A stretch of DNA of 64,000 nucleotides from Lunatimonas sp. (GTDB taxonomy: Bacteria; Bacteroidota; Bacteroidia; Cytophagales; Cyclobacteriaceae). Of the stretch, positions 44,385 through 52,979 are shown one piece after another. Every line of letters begins with the position of its first letter. Position 1 is the stretch's first letter. The stretch lies in contig NZ_JAFIEU010000032.1 in the NCBI RefSeq assembly GCF_020832325.1, forward strand, positions 23,204 through 87,203, given 5' to 3'. Under the pieces are notes generated by a model, which was given only the letters and a program-made list of their open reading frames with translations, made no database searches and was not told where the DNA came from. The position numbers and the translations under genes were made by a program.

Positions 44385-44963
44385 TTAGTGTCCTATTACA
44401 ACTTTTGCATATCTGACCACCTTGTCACCTAGTAGGTAGCCTCGCTCTACCACGTCCACAATCTTGCCTTTGAGCTCCTCGGAAGGGGCTGGAATCTGCG
44501 TGATAGCTTCGTGCATATCCGCATCAAATGCCTTTCCAACCAGATCTTCCATAGGACTTAAGCCCTTTGATGAAAGCGTATTGACCAGCTTGTTGTATAT
44601 CAACCGCTTACCCTCATCGATGGTTTCGCCTGATTCCTGCTCCTCTGCTTTGATTGCTCGCTCAAAGTCATCCAACACAGGTAGCAACTCTTTGATCACA
44701 TCTTCAGACGCCGTCTTTATCAGATCCAGACGCTCCTTGGCCGTTCTTCTTCGGTAATTTTCAAACTCTGAGTAAAGCCTGAGGTATTTTTCTCTCAATT
44801 CTGTATTTTCTAATGCAAGTTTCTCCTCTGCAGTCGGAGAGGTTTCGTTTGTATTCGAGGATTCTCCTTCAGCGTTGGGATCGTTATTTACAGCCGAATC
44901 GCTTTCCACAGTTTCCTTTTCCTTAAGAACATCTTCCTGTTCCATATGTTCTTTTTCCGCCAT
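44385..44963 (-). CDS. grpE: Nucleotide exchange factor GrpE
   Basis: 192 aa from ATG 44963 (a TTG two codons earlier is less likely). Acidic disordered N-terminus, a long coiled coil with ELREKYLRLYSEFENYRRRTAKE near 60, then LLPVLDDFERAI near 94, and the C-terminal beta-wing ending GYLLGDKVVRYAKVVI. It drives ADP release from DnaK and is first gene of a grpE-dnaJ operon. The region upstream carries three direct repeats instead of a CIRCE element. Confidence 0.95.
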   Translation of the reverse strand: MAEKEHMEQEDVLKEKETVESDSAVNNDPNAEGESSNTNETSPTAEEKLALENTELREKYLRLYSEFENYRRRTAKERLDLIKTASEDVIKELLPVLDDFERAIKAEEQESGETIDEGKRLIYNKLVNTLSSKGLSPMEDLVGKAFDADMHEAITQIPAPSEELKGKIVDVVERGYLLGDKVVRYAKVVIGH

Positions 44964-45004
44964 ATTCAAATATGTTTTAAAAGTTTTTATTGCTTATACA
45001 ATTA

Positions 45005-45038
45005 ACCTGCCACAGCAGAAAAACCTGACAATCTGACA
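45005..45038 (-). repeat. Direct repeats upstream of grpE, possible heat-shock operator
   Basis: On the minus strand TGTCAGAT (45031-45038), TGTCAGGT (45023-45030) and TGGCAGGT (45005-45012) share TGnCAGrT; spacing is 0 and 10 bases. They lie between the obg stop and grpE, 42-75 bases upstream of its ATG, where a promoter would be. No CIRCE repeat is present. Confidence 0.4.
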
Positions 45039-46031
45039 TTATTCGTGAATTTTTTGCCAAATCAAATCCTTAAGCCGGTCCAAATTCTTCCCGGTTACCG
45101 ACGAAATAAAGACATGTGGAACCCCTTTGGGGAGCTCGGCCACCAACGCCTCGGTCAGTTCTTCGTCCAAGAGATCTGATTTTGATATGGCTAACAAATG
45201 CTGTTTATCCAAGAGTTCCGGATTGAATTTCCGTAATTCATTCACCAATATATCGTATTGACCGCCGAGATGTTCCGCATCTGCCGGAATCACGAAGAGG
45301 AGAATGGAATTTCGCTCGATGTGTCGCAAGAAACGCAAACCTAATCCCTTGCCCTCAGAGGCACCCTCTATGATTCCTGGAATATCTGCCATGACAAAAG
45401 AGCGGTCATCGCGATAGGCCACCACACCGAGGTTGGGTACCAGGGTCGTGAATGGATAGTCTCCTATCTCCGGCCTTGCAGCCGAAATACTGGACAACAA
45501 GGTCGATTTTCCGGCATTAGGAAACCCTACCAAACCCACATCCGCCAGTAGTTTCAACTCTAAGATGATCCACTCCTCTATCCCAGGCTCCCCAGGCTGT
45601 GCAAAGTGCGGGGCTTGATTGGTGGCTGTTTTAAAATGGTCATTGCCCAGCCCACCGCGTCCACCGGGGGTAAGGATAAATTCCTGCCCTTCCTCGGTTA
45701 TTTCACAACGAACCTCTCCCGTCTCGGCATCTCGGGCCACGGTTCCCATGGGAACCTCCAAAATCATATCGTTTCCATCAGCACCCTTACGGCGCCCCCC
45801 TTCACCACCTCGTCCCGGCTCGGCTATCACATGCTTTTTGTATTTGAGGTGAAGCAACGTCCAAAGTTGTCCATTACCCTTTAAAATAATGTGTCCTCCT
45901 CTGCCACCGTCGCCGCCATCTGGTCCGCCTTTAGGGACATGTTTTTCCCTTCGGAAATGGACCGAACCAGCACCTCCCGCACCAGAACGGGAACAAAACT
46001 TCACATAATCGATAAAATTGGAATCTGCCAC
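45039..46031 (-). CDS. obg: Ribosome-associated GTPase Obg/CgtA
   Basis: 330 aa. Glycine-rich Obg fold at the N-terminus ([29 protein letters not shown]) and a G domain: [12 protein letters not shown] near 165, [11 protein letters not shown] near 190, DIPGIIEGA near 212, SKSDLLD near 280. The usual C-terminal OCT domain is absent, as in many Bacteroidota. A GTPase tied to 50S assembly and stress control. Confidence 0.96.
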   Translation of the reverse strand: MADSNFIDYVKFCSRSGAGGAGSVHFRREKHVPKGGPDGGDGGRGGHIILKGNGQLWTLLHLKYKKHVIAEPGRGGEGGRRKGADGNDMILEVPMGTVARDAETGEVRCEITEEGQEFILTPGGRGGLGNDHFKTATNQAPHFAQPGEPGIEEWIILELKLLADVGLVGFPNAGKSTLLSSISAARPEIGDYPFTTLVPNLGVVAYRDDRSFVMADIPGIIEGASEGKGLGLRFLRHIERNSILLFVIPADAEHLGGQYDILVNELRKFNPELLDKQHLLAISKSDLLDEELTEALVAELPKGVPHVFISSVTGKNLDRLKDLIWQKIHE

Positions 46032-46126
46032 CGGAAATAAGTTATTGATTTATTGGGATACCCATTTACATTTACCCCTACTTCCTAACAAGACGCGTGA
46101 GAAAATTTAGGAACGGGACCAAATGA

Positions 46127-46156
46127 AATTGGCTAAGCACTTACGCCTAGCCAATT
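46127..46156 (-). terminator. Hairpin between adk and obg without a clear U-tract
   Basis: AATTGGCTAAG (46127-46137) pairs with CCTAGCCAATT (46146-46156), an 8-base loop and one mismatch. On the minus strand the stem is followed by TCATTTGG rather than a T-run, so it may be a weak terminator or attenuator between adk and obg, or an mRNA-stability element. Confidence 0.35.
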
Positions 46157-46187
46157 CACTGCAAAGATACCACTATTTTATCGGTTA

Positions 46188-46760
46188 TCAATAATTGTCG
46201 ATTACCTTGCAAATGGCATTAAAAATACCATCAATAGTGCCTACTCCTTCCACCTGACTCAATTTTCCCTGTTGATCATAGTAGCCGGCAACGGGCAGCG
46301 TTTCGTCCAAGTACACTTTTATTCGGTTGCTGATCTTGGCTTCATCCTGATCGTCTACACGGCCGGAGGTTTTTCCCCTTTCCTTGATGCGCTTCCTAAG
46401 TTCCTCTTCGGGAACTTCCAATGAGATCATTCCAGAGATGGCCATTCCTTTGTCAGTAAGCAAGGCATCCAAGGCTTTTGCTTGGGCTACAGTCCTGGGG
46501 AATCCATCGAAAATAAAGCCCGTTGGATCTTTGGTTTCATTGATTTTATCGTCCACCATCCCAATAACTACTTCATCCGGCACCAAGTTGCCTTCATCCA
46601 TGTATTTTTGAGCGAGCTTTCCCAAATCAGTACCTTCTCCCAGATGCTTCCGAAAAAGGTCCCCTGTGGAAATATGGTCTATCTTGTACTTTGCTATCAG
46701 CTTTTCACTCTGTGTCCCTTTTCCCGCACCGGGAGGTCCAAATAAAACGATATTAAGCAT
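46188..46760 (-). CDS. adk: Adenylate kinase
   Basis: 190 aa, the short form without the zinc LID insertion. P-loop GPPGAGKGTQ near 8, ISTGDLFRKH near 30, GFIFDGFPRTVAQA near 81 (Arg of the catalytic set), RIKERGKTSGRVDD near 122 with the LID Arg, and PVAGYYDQQGKL near the end. Interconverts ATP/AMP and ADP. It lies 31 bases downstream of hpt, probably in the same purine-related transcript. Confidence 0.97.
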   Translation of the reverse strand: MLNIVLFGPPGAGKGTQSEKLIAKYKIDHISTGDLFRKHLGEGTDLGKLAQKYMDEGNLVPDEVVIGMVDDKINETKDPTGFIFDGFPRTVAQAKALDALLTDKGMAISGMISLEVPEEELRKRIKERGKTSGRVDDQDEAKISNRIKVYLDETLPVAGYYDQQGKLSQVEGVGTIDGIFNAICKVIDNY

Positions 46761-46791
46761 ATTTGATTACTATTTAATTGATTAAAGACTT

Positions 46792-47328
46792 CTAAATTTC
46801 TTTCACTACGTATATGCCCGGCAAATTTCGACCAAATCCATTGTAATCCAGCCCATATCCGATCACAAACTGATTTTGGATCGAAAAACCCACATAGTCC
46901 AACGGGATTCCGTCCACCTCAAGTGCCTCCGGCTTCTGAAGTAACGACGCGATGGTTACGCTCGCAACTTGCTTCTCTGCTAGGATAGAAAGCAAATATT
47001 CCATGCTTCTACCAGTATCTACAATGTCCTCTACCACGATGATTCGCTTCCCCGTCAAGTCATCTGTCAACTCCACCTTTGCCGTGATTTTTCCCGATGA
47101 TTGGGTGCCTTGATAGGAGGAAATCTTGATAAACGCTACTTGGGAGGGAATGGTGATTTGCTTGACCAAATCCGAAAAAAACATAAACGCACCGTTCAGA
47201 ACCCCTAAAAAAATCGGAGATTCTCCGGCAAAATCTACATTTATTTTGTCGGCAATTTCCTTGACGCGATGCTGGATTTCAGAGGCGCTTATGTAGGGAA
47301 CAAAATTCCGGTCTAAAATACGAATCAT
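46792..47328 (-). CDS. hpt: Hypoxanthine phosphoribosyltransferase
   Basis: 178 aa. PRPP motif IIVVEDIVDTGRSMEYLL near 98 (two acidic residues and the TGRS loop), FLGVLNGAFMFFSDLVKQI near 42, SSYQGTQSSGK near 74 and the C-terminal VGFSIQNQFVIGYGLDYNGFGRNLP, all hallmarks of bacterial HPRT. Purine base salvage from hypoxanthine/guanine with PRPP. Followed by adk. Confidence 0.95.
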   Translation of the reverse strand: MIRILDRNFVPYISASEIQHRVKEIADKINVDFAGESPIFLGVLNGAFMFFSDLVKQITIPSQVAFIKISSYQGTQSSGKITAKVELTDDLTGKRIIVVEDIVDTGRSMEYLLSILAEKQVASVTIASLLQKPEALEVDGIPLDYVGFSIQNQFVIGYGLDYNGFGRNLPGIYVVKEI

Positions 47329-47410
47329 AGGGAAAGTTACGGTGCCTCACTGGCAAGCTCTTGACAAAGATAAAGAATATATAAGGTAAACAAAACAAAT
47401 CCTCCCACAC

Positions 47411-48328
47411 TTACAGATGAGCCATTAAGAATCGGTACATGCGTAACATGGCGTCCAAGTCATCCCACGTCACCCTTTCTCTAGGGGTATGCGCGTTTTC
47501 TTCTGGAGCACCAATGAAACACCAGTCGACGGGATAGGGAGCATAATGCACTTCACGCCCATCACTGCTACCATAAGCCTCTACCTCCAACTGAAAGGGA
47601 ACACCACTCTCATTGGCCAATCTGATAATCGTGTCCAGAAACGATCTTCGGGGAATATGTTTATCTCTGACGGAAATAACCACCCCATCCCCGGGTCTGA
47701 CTCCCTCTGTGACCCAAGTGATATCCGAGATTAGGGCCTGTTGAATGGGCCATCGCTCATAAATATACTTCATCAGGAGCGGTACTGCCCCTCCCCCATG
47801 TTCTTCGTATGTAGAAAAAACGACCACCCCATCTGTTAATTCTTCACAGAGCTGAAGGGCGTTAAACACTCCCAGTCGATTATCCAAATACGCCCCCTGA
47901 ATATACTCACCCGTCACTTTAAGCTCTTGCCGGTAGGTAAGAATGGTACCCGGAAGTATGTATCGGTCGAAATCGTGGTACAAGTTTCCATCGTCCAACC
48001 GAAGGCAGCATTCTATAAACCCATAGGAGTCCTCCCCCACCAAAACATCTCCATCCAATACTTCCGGACCTCCTATTGGCACCAGCTGATTCTCATAACG
48101 GGCCATAAAACCAACGGTATCCATATGCGCAAAAACAGCCGTTCTGGGCTTCCCAAACACTAAAATTAAATTATCTTGAAGATTTTTGCCAAAATGAATT
48201 TCTGGCGTAACCTTCCAGTCCTTTCCCCGTTTCAACACATAATCTAGGATGAATGTGGTTACCCTGCTTTCATCGCCAGATACACCGGATAGGTTTAATA
48301 ATCTGGTTAATACGGGATTGGTTGGCAT
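47411..48328 (-). CDS. M42-family (or M20-like) metallopeptidase
   Basis: 305 aa from ATG 48328, preferred because PTNPVLTRLLNLSGVSGDE is the natural N-terminus; the upstream frame to 48454 is A+T-rich and not protein-like. Metal-binding sites: AHMDTVGFM near 70 (His and Asp), YLDNRLGVF near 145 (bridging Asp), TYEEHGGG near 172 (Glu pair), SDITWVTEG near 200 (Asp) and ENAHTPRERV near 280 (His). This order of five di-zinc ligands fits M42/M20 aminopeptidases. Cytoplasmic. It stands divergent from the ompA gene. Confidence 0.85.
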   Translation of the reverse strand: MPTNPVLTRLLNLSGVSGDESRVTTFILDYVLKRGKDWKVTPEIHFGKNLQDNLILVFGKPRTAVFAHMDTVGFMARYENQLVPIGGPEVLDGDVLVGEDSYGFIECCLRLDDGNLYHDFDRYILPGTILTYRQELKVTGEYIQGAYLDNRLGVFNALQLCEELTDGVVVFSTYEEHGGGAVPLLMKYIYERWPIQQALISDITWVTEGVRPGDGVVISVRDKHIPRRSFLDTIIRLANESGVPFQLEVEAYGSSDGREVHYAPYPVDWCFIGAPEENAHTPRERVTWDDLDAMLRMYRFLMAHL

Positions 48329-48397
48329 AATTTGTGTTGACTGGTTTTCTATAATTCGGATTATTAATTTAATTTTACAAAACAAAATGTGGAATAG

Positions 48398-48428
48398 TTT
48401 AGAGTTCTCGCAAAATATTCTACATTTG
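48398..48428 (+). promoter_or_regulatory. ompA-type gene promoter
   Basis: TTTA (48398-48401) at -33 and TACATTTG (48421-48428), an exact TAnnTTTG, 19 bases apart. Expected start near 48435, giving a leader of about 70 bases before the ATG at 48507. The -33 differs in its last base. Confidence 0.6.
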
Positions 48429-48506
48429 TAATTGGAATTGCTACTTCGAAACAAATCTTAATTCAAAACAATTTAAAAACTGAAAGTTGAAAAAAAATTT
48501 TTTACC

Positions 48507-49784
48507 ATGAAAAAATTAATATTATCAACACTAATGGCTGGCGCCTTAGGGTTTGGAGCCCAAGCGCAAAACGACTTCAACAAGTGGTCTATTGATGTCA
48601 ACGCAGGTTTTAACAATGCGATGGCTCCGATGACTCCTGGCTATTTCAGCCCTAACCCACTAAACATTGGGTCGGCTGACATCGGCGTAAGGTATATGTT
48701 CAATGAGAAGTTTGGTGCCAAATTGGATTACGGTTTTGGTTCATTCAGTAATGAATCCAGTTCCCCTTCCTATTCTTCCAACTATTATCGTGTTAACCTC
48801 CAAGGTGTTGCAAACTTGGGAAGGATCATGAGTTGGGAAACGTTCACCAGAAGACTTAACTTGTTGGGACATTTTGGTGCAGGCATCGGACAATTGACTC
48901 CGAAAGAAAATCAGCATGCAGACTTTAACGACAGACAGTACAACTTTATTGTTGGATTGACAAGTCAGGTAAAACTGGGTGAGCGAGTTGCATTGAACGG
49001 TGATGTAAGTACCATTTTAGCTGGAAGGCAAGATGTTACTTTTGACGGAGCCACTTTCATCACCCGATCTGATCCAGGATATTACGGGATCAATGGTGTT
49101 TATTGGACCGGAACATTGGGTTTGTCTTTCTACCTAGGCGGTGGAAGCACTCATGCTGACTGGTACATTCGTGACAGCCAGTATGCAACCAAAGAAGAGC
49201 TTGCCAATCAAATTGGTGAGATCAGGGATATGCTGAAAGACTCTGACGGAGACGGTGTTCCAGATTACTTGGACAAAGAGCCTAACACTCCTGCTGGTGC
49301 TCGCGTAGATTCTCACGGTAGAACGTTGGATTCTGATGGTGACGGCATTCCTGATCACTTAGATAAGTGTCCATTCGTACCAGGTCCAGCATCTATGGAC
49401 GGATGTCCTCCACCTGACACTGTTGAAGAGGTAGATTACCTGAAGAAAGCAATCAACGATGGCTACGTAAATGTTTACTACGCATTTGATAGCGCAAAAC
49501 CACTTGGTTACTCAGCATCTGCTATCAACTACGTGACAAACTTCCTGAAGAGAAATCCAGGAGTAAGCGTGGAACTGAAAGGATTTGCTGACGAGCTAGG
49601 ACCTGAAAACTACAACATGAAGTTGTCTGAGCGAAGAGCGAAAGCTGTGTACGATGTAATGATCGCTGCAGGTATCGATGCCTCTAGAATCTCTTACAAA
49701 GGATATGGTGAAGATACTAGTGTTGACAAGCGTTCTGCGGATGCGCGTCAGCTAGCTAGAAGAGTTAGCTTCGAAGTTAAGTAA
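48507..49784 (+). CDS. OmpA-family outer-membrane protein with TSP3 repeats
   Basis: 425 aa. Signal peptide MKKLILSTLMAGALGFGAQA. Residues about 22-215 form an 8-stranded barrel (WSIDVNAGFNNAM ... GTLGLSFYLGGG). Two calcium-binding TSP3-like repeats follow (DSDGDGVPDYLDKEP near 247; DSDGDGIPDHLDKCP near 274). The C-terminal OmpA domain (about 310-425) has VYYAFDSAKPL, GFADELGPENYNMKLSERRAKAVYD and SYKGYGE, binding peptidoglycan. It is probably a major outer-membrane protein, given its own promoter and strong terminator. Coding sequence uses more A/T-ending codons than neighbours, as highly expressed genes here appear to. Confidence 0.95.
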   Translation: MKKLILSTLMAGALGFGAQAQNDFNKWSIDVNAGFNNAMAPMTPGYFSPNPLNIGSADIGVRYMFNEKFGAKLDYGFGSFSNESSSPSYSSNYYRVNLQGVANLGRIMSWETFTRRLNLLGHFGAGIGQLTPKENQHADFNDRQYNFIVGLTSQVKLGERVALNGDVSTILAGRQDVTFDGATFITRSDPGYYGINGVYWTGTLGLSFYLGGGSTHADWYIRDSQYATKEELANQIGEIRDMLKDSDGDGVPDYLDKEPNTPAGARVDSHGRTLDSDGDGIPDHLDKCPFVPGPASMDGCPPPDTVEEVDYLKKAINDGYVNVYYAFDSAKPLGYSASAINYVTNFLKRNPGVSVELKGFADELGPENYNMKLSERRAKAVYDVMIAAGIDASRISYKGYGEDTSVDKRSADARQLARRVSFEVK

Positions 49785-49804
49785 GCAACCATAAATAATT
49801 AGTG

Positions 49805-49835
49805 AAAACCCGGTCTTTACAGATCGGGTTTTTTT
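49805..49835 (+). terminator. Rho-independent terminator of the ompA-type gene
   Basis: AAAACCCGGTC (49805-49815), loop TTTACA, GATCGGGTTTT (49822-49832) with one G-T pair, then more T to 49835. The upp ATG follows at 49852. Confidence 0.9.
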
Positions 49836-49851
49836 GTTTAATTTTCCACCC

Positions 49852-50505
49852 ATGTTTGTATTAAACCGGAATAACTCCGTAGCCAACCACTTCTTGGCGG
49901 AGCTCAGAAGCACGGAGCACCAAACCAATCGATTGGTCTTCCGAAGAAACTTGGAACGTCTCGGCCAAATCATGGCTTATGAAATCTCGAAAGATCTGAC
50001 CTATGCGAAATCCGCAATCAAAACACCCCTAGAAGAAACAACCATCCCTTTGGTTGCCGAATCTCCGGTAATTGTTGCAGTCATGCGGGCAGCGATCCCC
50101 TTTTTCAATGGCGTGTTGAGTTTTTTCGACAAAGCCGATAGCGGGTTTATTGGTGCATTTCGTAAAGATCATTTGGAACACCAGCCCGTAGAGATTGAGC
50201 TGGGTTACCTTGCTGCTCCCCCTATTGATCAAAAGGATGTAATCTTGGTTGACCCCATGTTAGCAACGGGAAAATCGTTCGTGAAAAGTGCCCAAGCCCT
50301 TTTGAAATATGGTACACCAAAAACCTTTCATCTCCTGTCTGTAATTGCCTCACCAGAAGGGGTTGATTACCTCCAACAAAATATGACTTCGCCCTTTAAG
50401 CTTTGGACCTGTGCACTGGACGAAGAGTTAAACTCCCACGCCTATATCGTCCCAGGACTTGGTGACGCCGGCGATCTTTCGTTCGGCCCTAAACTATCAT
50501 TCTGA
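49852..50505 (+). CDS. upp: Uracil phosphoribosyltransferase
   Basis: 217 aa from ATG 49852; the TTG at 49834 lies in the terminator T-run and is rejected. Motifs: VAVMRAAIPFFNG near 75, AFRKDHLEHQPVEIELGYLA near 98, the PRPP loop VDPMLATGKSF near 137, and the C-terminal uracil-binding AYIVPGLGDAGDLSFG. Salvages uracil to UMP. Its transcript may come from read-through of the ompA terminator or from a promoter I cannot see. The antiporter gene starts six bases after its stop. Confidence 0.96.
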   Translation: MFVLNRNNSVANHFLAELRSTEHQTNRLVFRRNLERLGQIMAYEISKDLTYAKSAIKTPLEETTIPLVAESPVIVAVMRAAIPFFNGVLSFFDKADSGFIGAFRKDHLEHQPVEIELGYLAAPPIDQKDVILVDPMLATGKSFVKSAQALLKYGTPKTFHLLSVIASPEGVDYLQQNMTSPFKLWTCALDEELNSHAYIVPGLGDAGDLSFGPKLSF

Positions 50506-50511
50506 TACCAA

Positions 50512-51441
50512 ATGATTTCTTATATTTTATTGACAGTAGGCCTATTGCTGCTATTAGCAGGCGGTAAAGTACTCGTAGATGGTGCATCTGCTATTGCTGC
50601 ACGCCTGGGGTTAAGTGCCGGCTTGATCGGTCTGACCATTGTCGCATTCGGGACTTCCGCTCCCGAGCTGTTGGTAAGTGTCACCGCTGCTTTAAAAGGC
50701 AACAGTGACATCGCCATTGGCAACGTGGTTGGGTCAAACATTGCCAACATCACCCTGGTGCTGGGTATTACCGGTCTCGTATTTCCGGTAGTGATTACAC
50801 CGTCCATCTTAAAAATGGACTACACATTTACATTGGTCACTACGTTGTTTTTCTTTCTGCTCGCTCTCAATGGAATAATTTCTTTTTGGGAGGGAATTAT
50901 ATTGGTTGTCGTTCTCATTGCAGTTAATCTCTATTTTTTCAAAAAAATTGGTAGGGTGGAAATGAGTGATGAAGAAACTATCGAGCTGAAAAAAAAATCA
51001 CTTTGGCTATCAATTGGCTACGTGCTACTTGGAATCCTTGGGTTATATTTTGGGGCAGAATTATTCGTTGAAAATGGTGTGATCATTGCACAGACACTCG
51101 GCATCAGCGAGCGAGTGATCGGCATTACGGTGATTGCGGTGGGAACGAGCCTTCCTGAGCTAATTACTTCCGTTATTGCGGCCATTAAAAAAGAAACAGA
51201 TATAGCCATCGGAAACATACTTGGCAGCAACATGATGAACATTCTTTCCATCATTGGGGTCACCGCGTTAGTCCGTCCTATTCCAGTATCTATAGACTTT
51301 ATTTACAATGATTTTCTATGGATGATTGCGTTTACCCTATTGCTCTTTCCACTTATGCGCATCAAATACAATATTTCACGGATTGACGGTGGTCTATTAC
51401 TTGGTGGGTATATGGTTTACATCTTCTTCCTGGTATGGTAG
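50512..51441 (+). CDS. Calcium/sodium antiporter (CaCA family)
   Basis: 309 aa, about ten membrane segments in two inverted halves. The alpha-1 repeat is VAFGTSAPELLVSVTAALKG with GNVVGSNIANI following (about 45-80); alpha-2 is AVGTSLPELITSVIAAI with GNILGSNMMNI (about 205-250). These GTSxPE and GNxxGSN pairs bind the exchanged ions. A hydrophilic loop with acidic residues (MSDEETIELKKKS, about 143-155) separates the halves. It exports Ca2+ in exchange for Na+ (or H+/K+). Its stop overlaps the next ATG. Confidence 0.95.
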   Translation: MISYILLTVGLLLLLAGGKVLVDGASAIAARLGLSAGLIGLTIVAFGTSAPELLVSVTAALKGNSDIAIGNVVGSNIANITLVLGITGLVFPVVITPSILKMDYTFTLVTTLFFFLLALNGIISFWEGIILVVVLIAVNLYFFKKIGRVEMSDEETIELKKKSLWLSIGYVLLGILGLYFGAELFVENGVIIAQTLGISERVIGITVIAVGTSLPELITSVIAAIKKETDIAIGNILGSNMMNILSIIGVTALVRPIPVSIDFIYNDFLWMIAFTLLLFPLMRIKYNISRIDGGLLLGGYMVYIFFLVW

Positions 51442-51896
51442 AATACATCTTGACGTTTCTAGGCATTTACTTCCTGTGTTTGTTTAAATTCATTGCGGGT
51501 CCTGTGCTCGGATACGCTGCGGGGTACAGCATTCTGGAAATAGAACTGGTGACTGTGTCGGGGATGATGACATCCGTAGTAGCCTTTACGTTTGTCGGTG
51601 AATGGATAAAACGTACTTGGACCATTAAGGTCCGCAAAAACCCAAAAAAATTCACCAAACAAACTCGAAATATCATCCGAATATGGCAAAAATTTGGTGT
51701 CTGGGGCATTGCCGCCCTCACACCGGTTTTGCTAACACCCATCGGTGGTACCGTGATATTAACCTCATTTGGCATCCCTAAGAAAAAAATTATGCTGACC
51801 ATGCTCATGAGTGCGCTAGTATGGGCATTCATTTTTGGTGTGTCTATTCATGAAATTCTGGACATCCCGTTTTTTAGGAATTTTCTGCCAACATAA
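51435..51896 (+). CDS. Small multi-pass membrane protein, unknown
   Basis: 153 aa with about four membrane segments: YILTFLGIYFLCLFKFIAGPVLG, LVTVSGMMTSVVAFTFVG, VWGIAALTPVLLTPIGGTVIL and IMLTMLMSALVWAFIFGVSI. A basic loop (KVRKNPKKFTKQTRN) lies on one side. The Gly/Pro-rich PVLLTPIGGT segment is reminiscent of the re-entrant helix in VTT/DedA or small-export proteins, but the family is not certain. It overlaps the antiporter gene by 7 bases (ATGGTAG), so the two are translationally coupled. Confidence 0.7.
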   Translation: MVEYILTFLGIYFLCLFKFIAGPVLGYAAGYSILEIELVTVSGMMTSVVAFTFVGEWIKRTWTIKVRKNPKKFTKQTRNIIRIWQKFGVWGIAALTPVLLTPIGGTVILTSFGIPKKKIMLTMLMSALVWAFIFGVSIHEILDIPFFRNFLPT

Positions 51897-51932
51897 AAAA
51901 ATAGGAAAGTACCCTACGGCACTTTCCTATTT
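51894..51932. terminator. Hairpin between convergent genes, possibly bidirectional
   Basis: AAATAGGAAAGT (51899-51910) and ACTTTCCTATTT (51921-51932), a perfect 12-bp stem with a 10-base loop, located between the plus-strand membrane protein and the minus-strand FKBP gene. On the minus strand it is followed by a T-run (A-run on plus 51894-51900), a proper terminator for the FKBP/sigma operon; on the plus strand the stem's own TTT is followed by GTATATC, weaker. Confidence 0.75.
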
Positions 51933-51957
51933 GTATATCTTATAGCAATGGCTTCGA

Positions 51958-52914
51958 TTACAACACACTCCAGACGGTAGCCTTAAACAACACCGGTGTA
52001 AACGGTCGAACCAAGTCAATCTGCTCACCCTTCAAGTACAAATCTTCCCGGATATCAGAAGGAATAATCTGTATGGAGCGATCGTATGCGGCAAAAGAAT
52101 ACGCCAGTACCTCCACTACCGCATCCTGCCTGACCCCTCTAAGTCCTTGATCTAGAAAAGGGAGTGCTCCGGAAGTGCCTATAGTGACAGAAGGCCGTGA
52201 AGTAGGCGTAGACGAAAAGGTCGAAGTAGTCTCCCCCAATTGAAATAACTCAAAATCAAAGACCACAATACTACTATTAGCCGACACCGCCTTTTCGGTA
52301 TCTCCTTCATCTACAATTCTCCGGTAAATACCATCGGAGATCTCTTCAAAACCTTCCAGGTCATTCGCTTCTATATAGTCTAAAATCAACTGCTTCTCTC
52401 TGGCTTTCAATTCAGCTTGCGTGTACTTTTTAGCAAATTTCACCCGAATCACCAGGTTTGAATTGGAAAGAATCAACTGCTGATATCCATAATTGCCAAA
52501 AGCCAAATAAGAGGGCGAATAGACCATCAACTCTTCTCCAACACGGGATAAGCCCGCTGAATAGGCAAACACAACAGGCCAAATACCATCCATGGACTGC
52601 TTAAATAGTATCGGCTCCTTGGTCTCATCCATATGGGACTTAATCAACTGACCATCCAATGAGCGGATTTCAAAATACACTCCCACATAATCATCGTTCA
52701 CAATCTCCGCACCTGCTGGATTTTGGGTAATCTTCTCATAGTAAAACCCGGTTTGAGTCTTGGTGGCAGCAATTTGATTGTTTTCAATGTATCGCTCCAA
52801 AATGGCATCATCCCGAGCAATTACTCTATCCAACTCTGACTCTGATTCCTGCAAACAACTGCTGACCGATAAAAGGAGAGCCGACGCCGCAAGGTACTTA
52901 TACAATTGATTCAT
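51958..52914 (-). CDS. FKBP-type peptidyl-prolyl isomerase-like lipoprotein
   Basis: 318 aa. Type II signal peptide with lipobox SVSSC near residue 20. Two FKBP-like repeats are visible: residues about 45-160 (TQTGFYYEKI, NDDYVGVYFEIRSLDGQLI, IWPVVFAYSAGLSRVGEELMVYSPSYLAFG) and about 185-315 (DGIYRRIVDEGD, SSIVVFDFELFQLG, LRGVRQDAVVEVLAYSFAAY). Each has the flap and active-site strand pattern, but the aromatic pocket residues are only partly conserved, so isomerase activity is uncertain. Anchored to the outer membrane from the periplasmic side. Downstream of the sigma and anti-sigma genes, in the same direction. Confidence 0.8.
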   Translation of the reverse strand: MNQLYKYLAASALLLSVSSCLQESESELDRVIARDDAILERYIENNQIAATKTQTGFYYEKITQNPAGAEIVNDDYVGVYFEIRSLDGQLIKSHMDETKEPILFKQSMDGIWPVVFAYSAGLSRVGEELMVYSPSYLAFGNYGYQQLILSNSNLVIRVKFAKKYTQAELKAREKQLILDYIEANDLEGFEEISDGIYRRIVDEGDTEKAVSANSSIVVFDFELFQLGETTSTFSSTPTSRPSVTIGTSGALPFLDQGLRGVRQDAVVEVLAYSFAAYDRSIQIIPSDIREDLYLKGEQIDLVRPFTPVLFKATVWSVL

Positions 52915-52979
52915 AATTAACTGTTTATGGTGATTTATTAGCTTTTTAATAGGATAAAACGATTGACGAACCTTGAAGG

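Noticed and set aside
44964..45040. CIRCE element before grpE
   Set aside because: No TTAGCACTC-N9-GAGTGCTAA palindrome; only short direct repeats were found.
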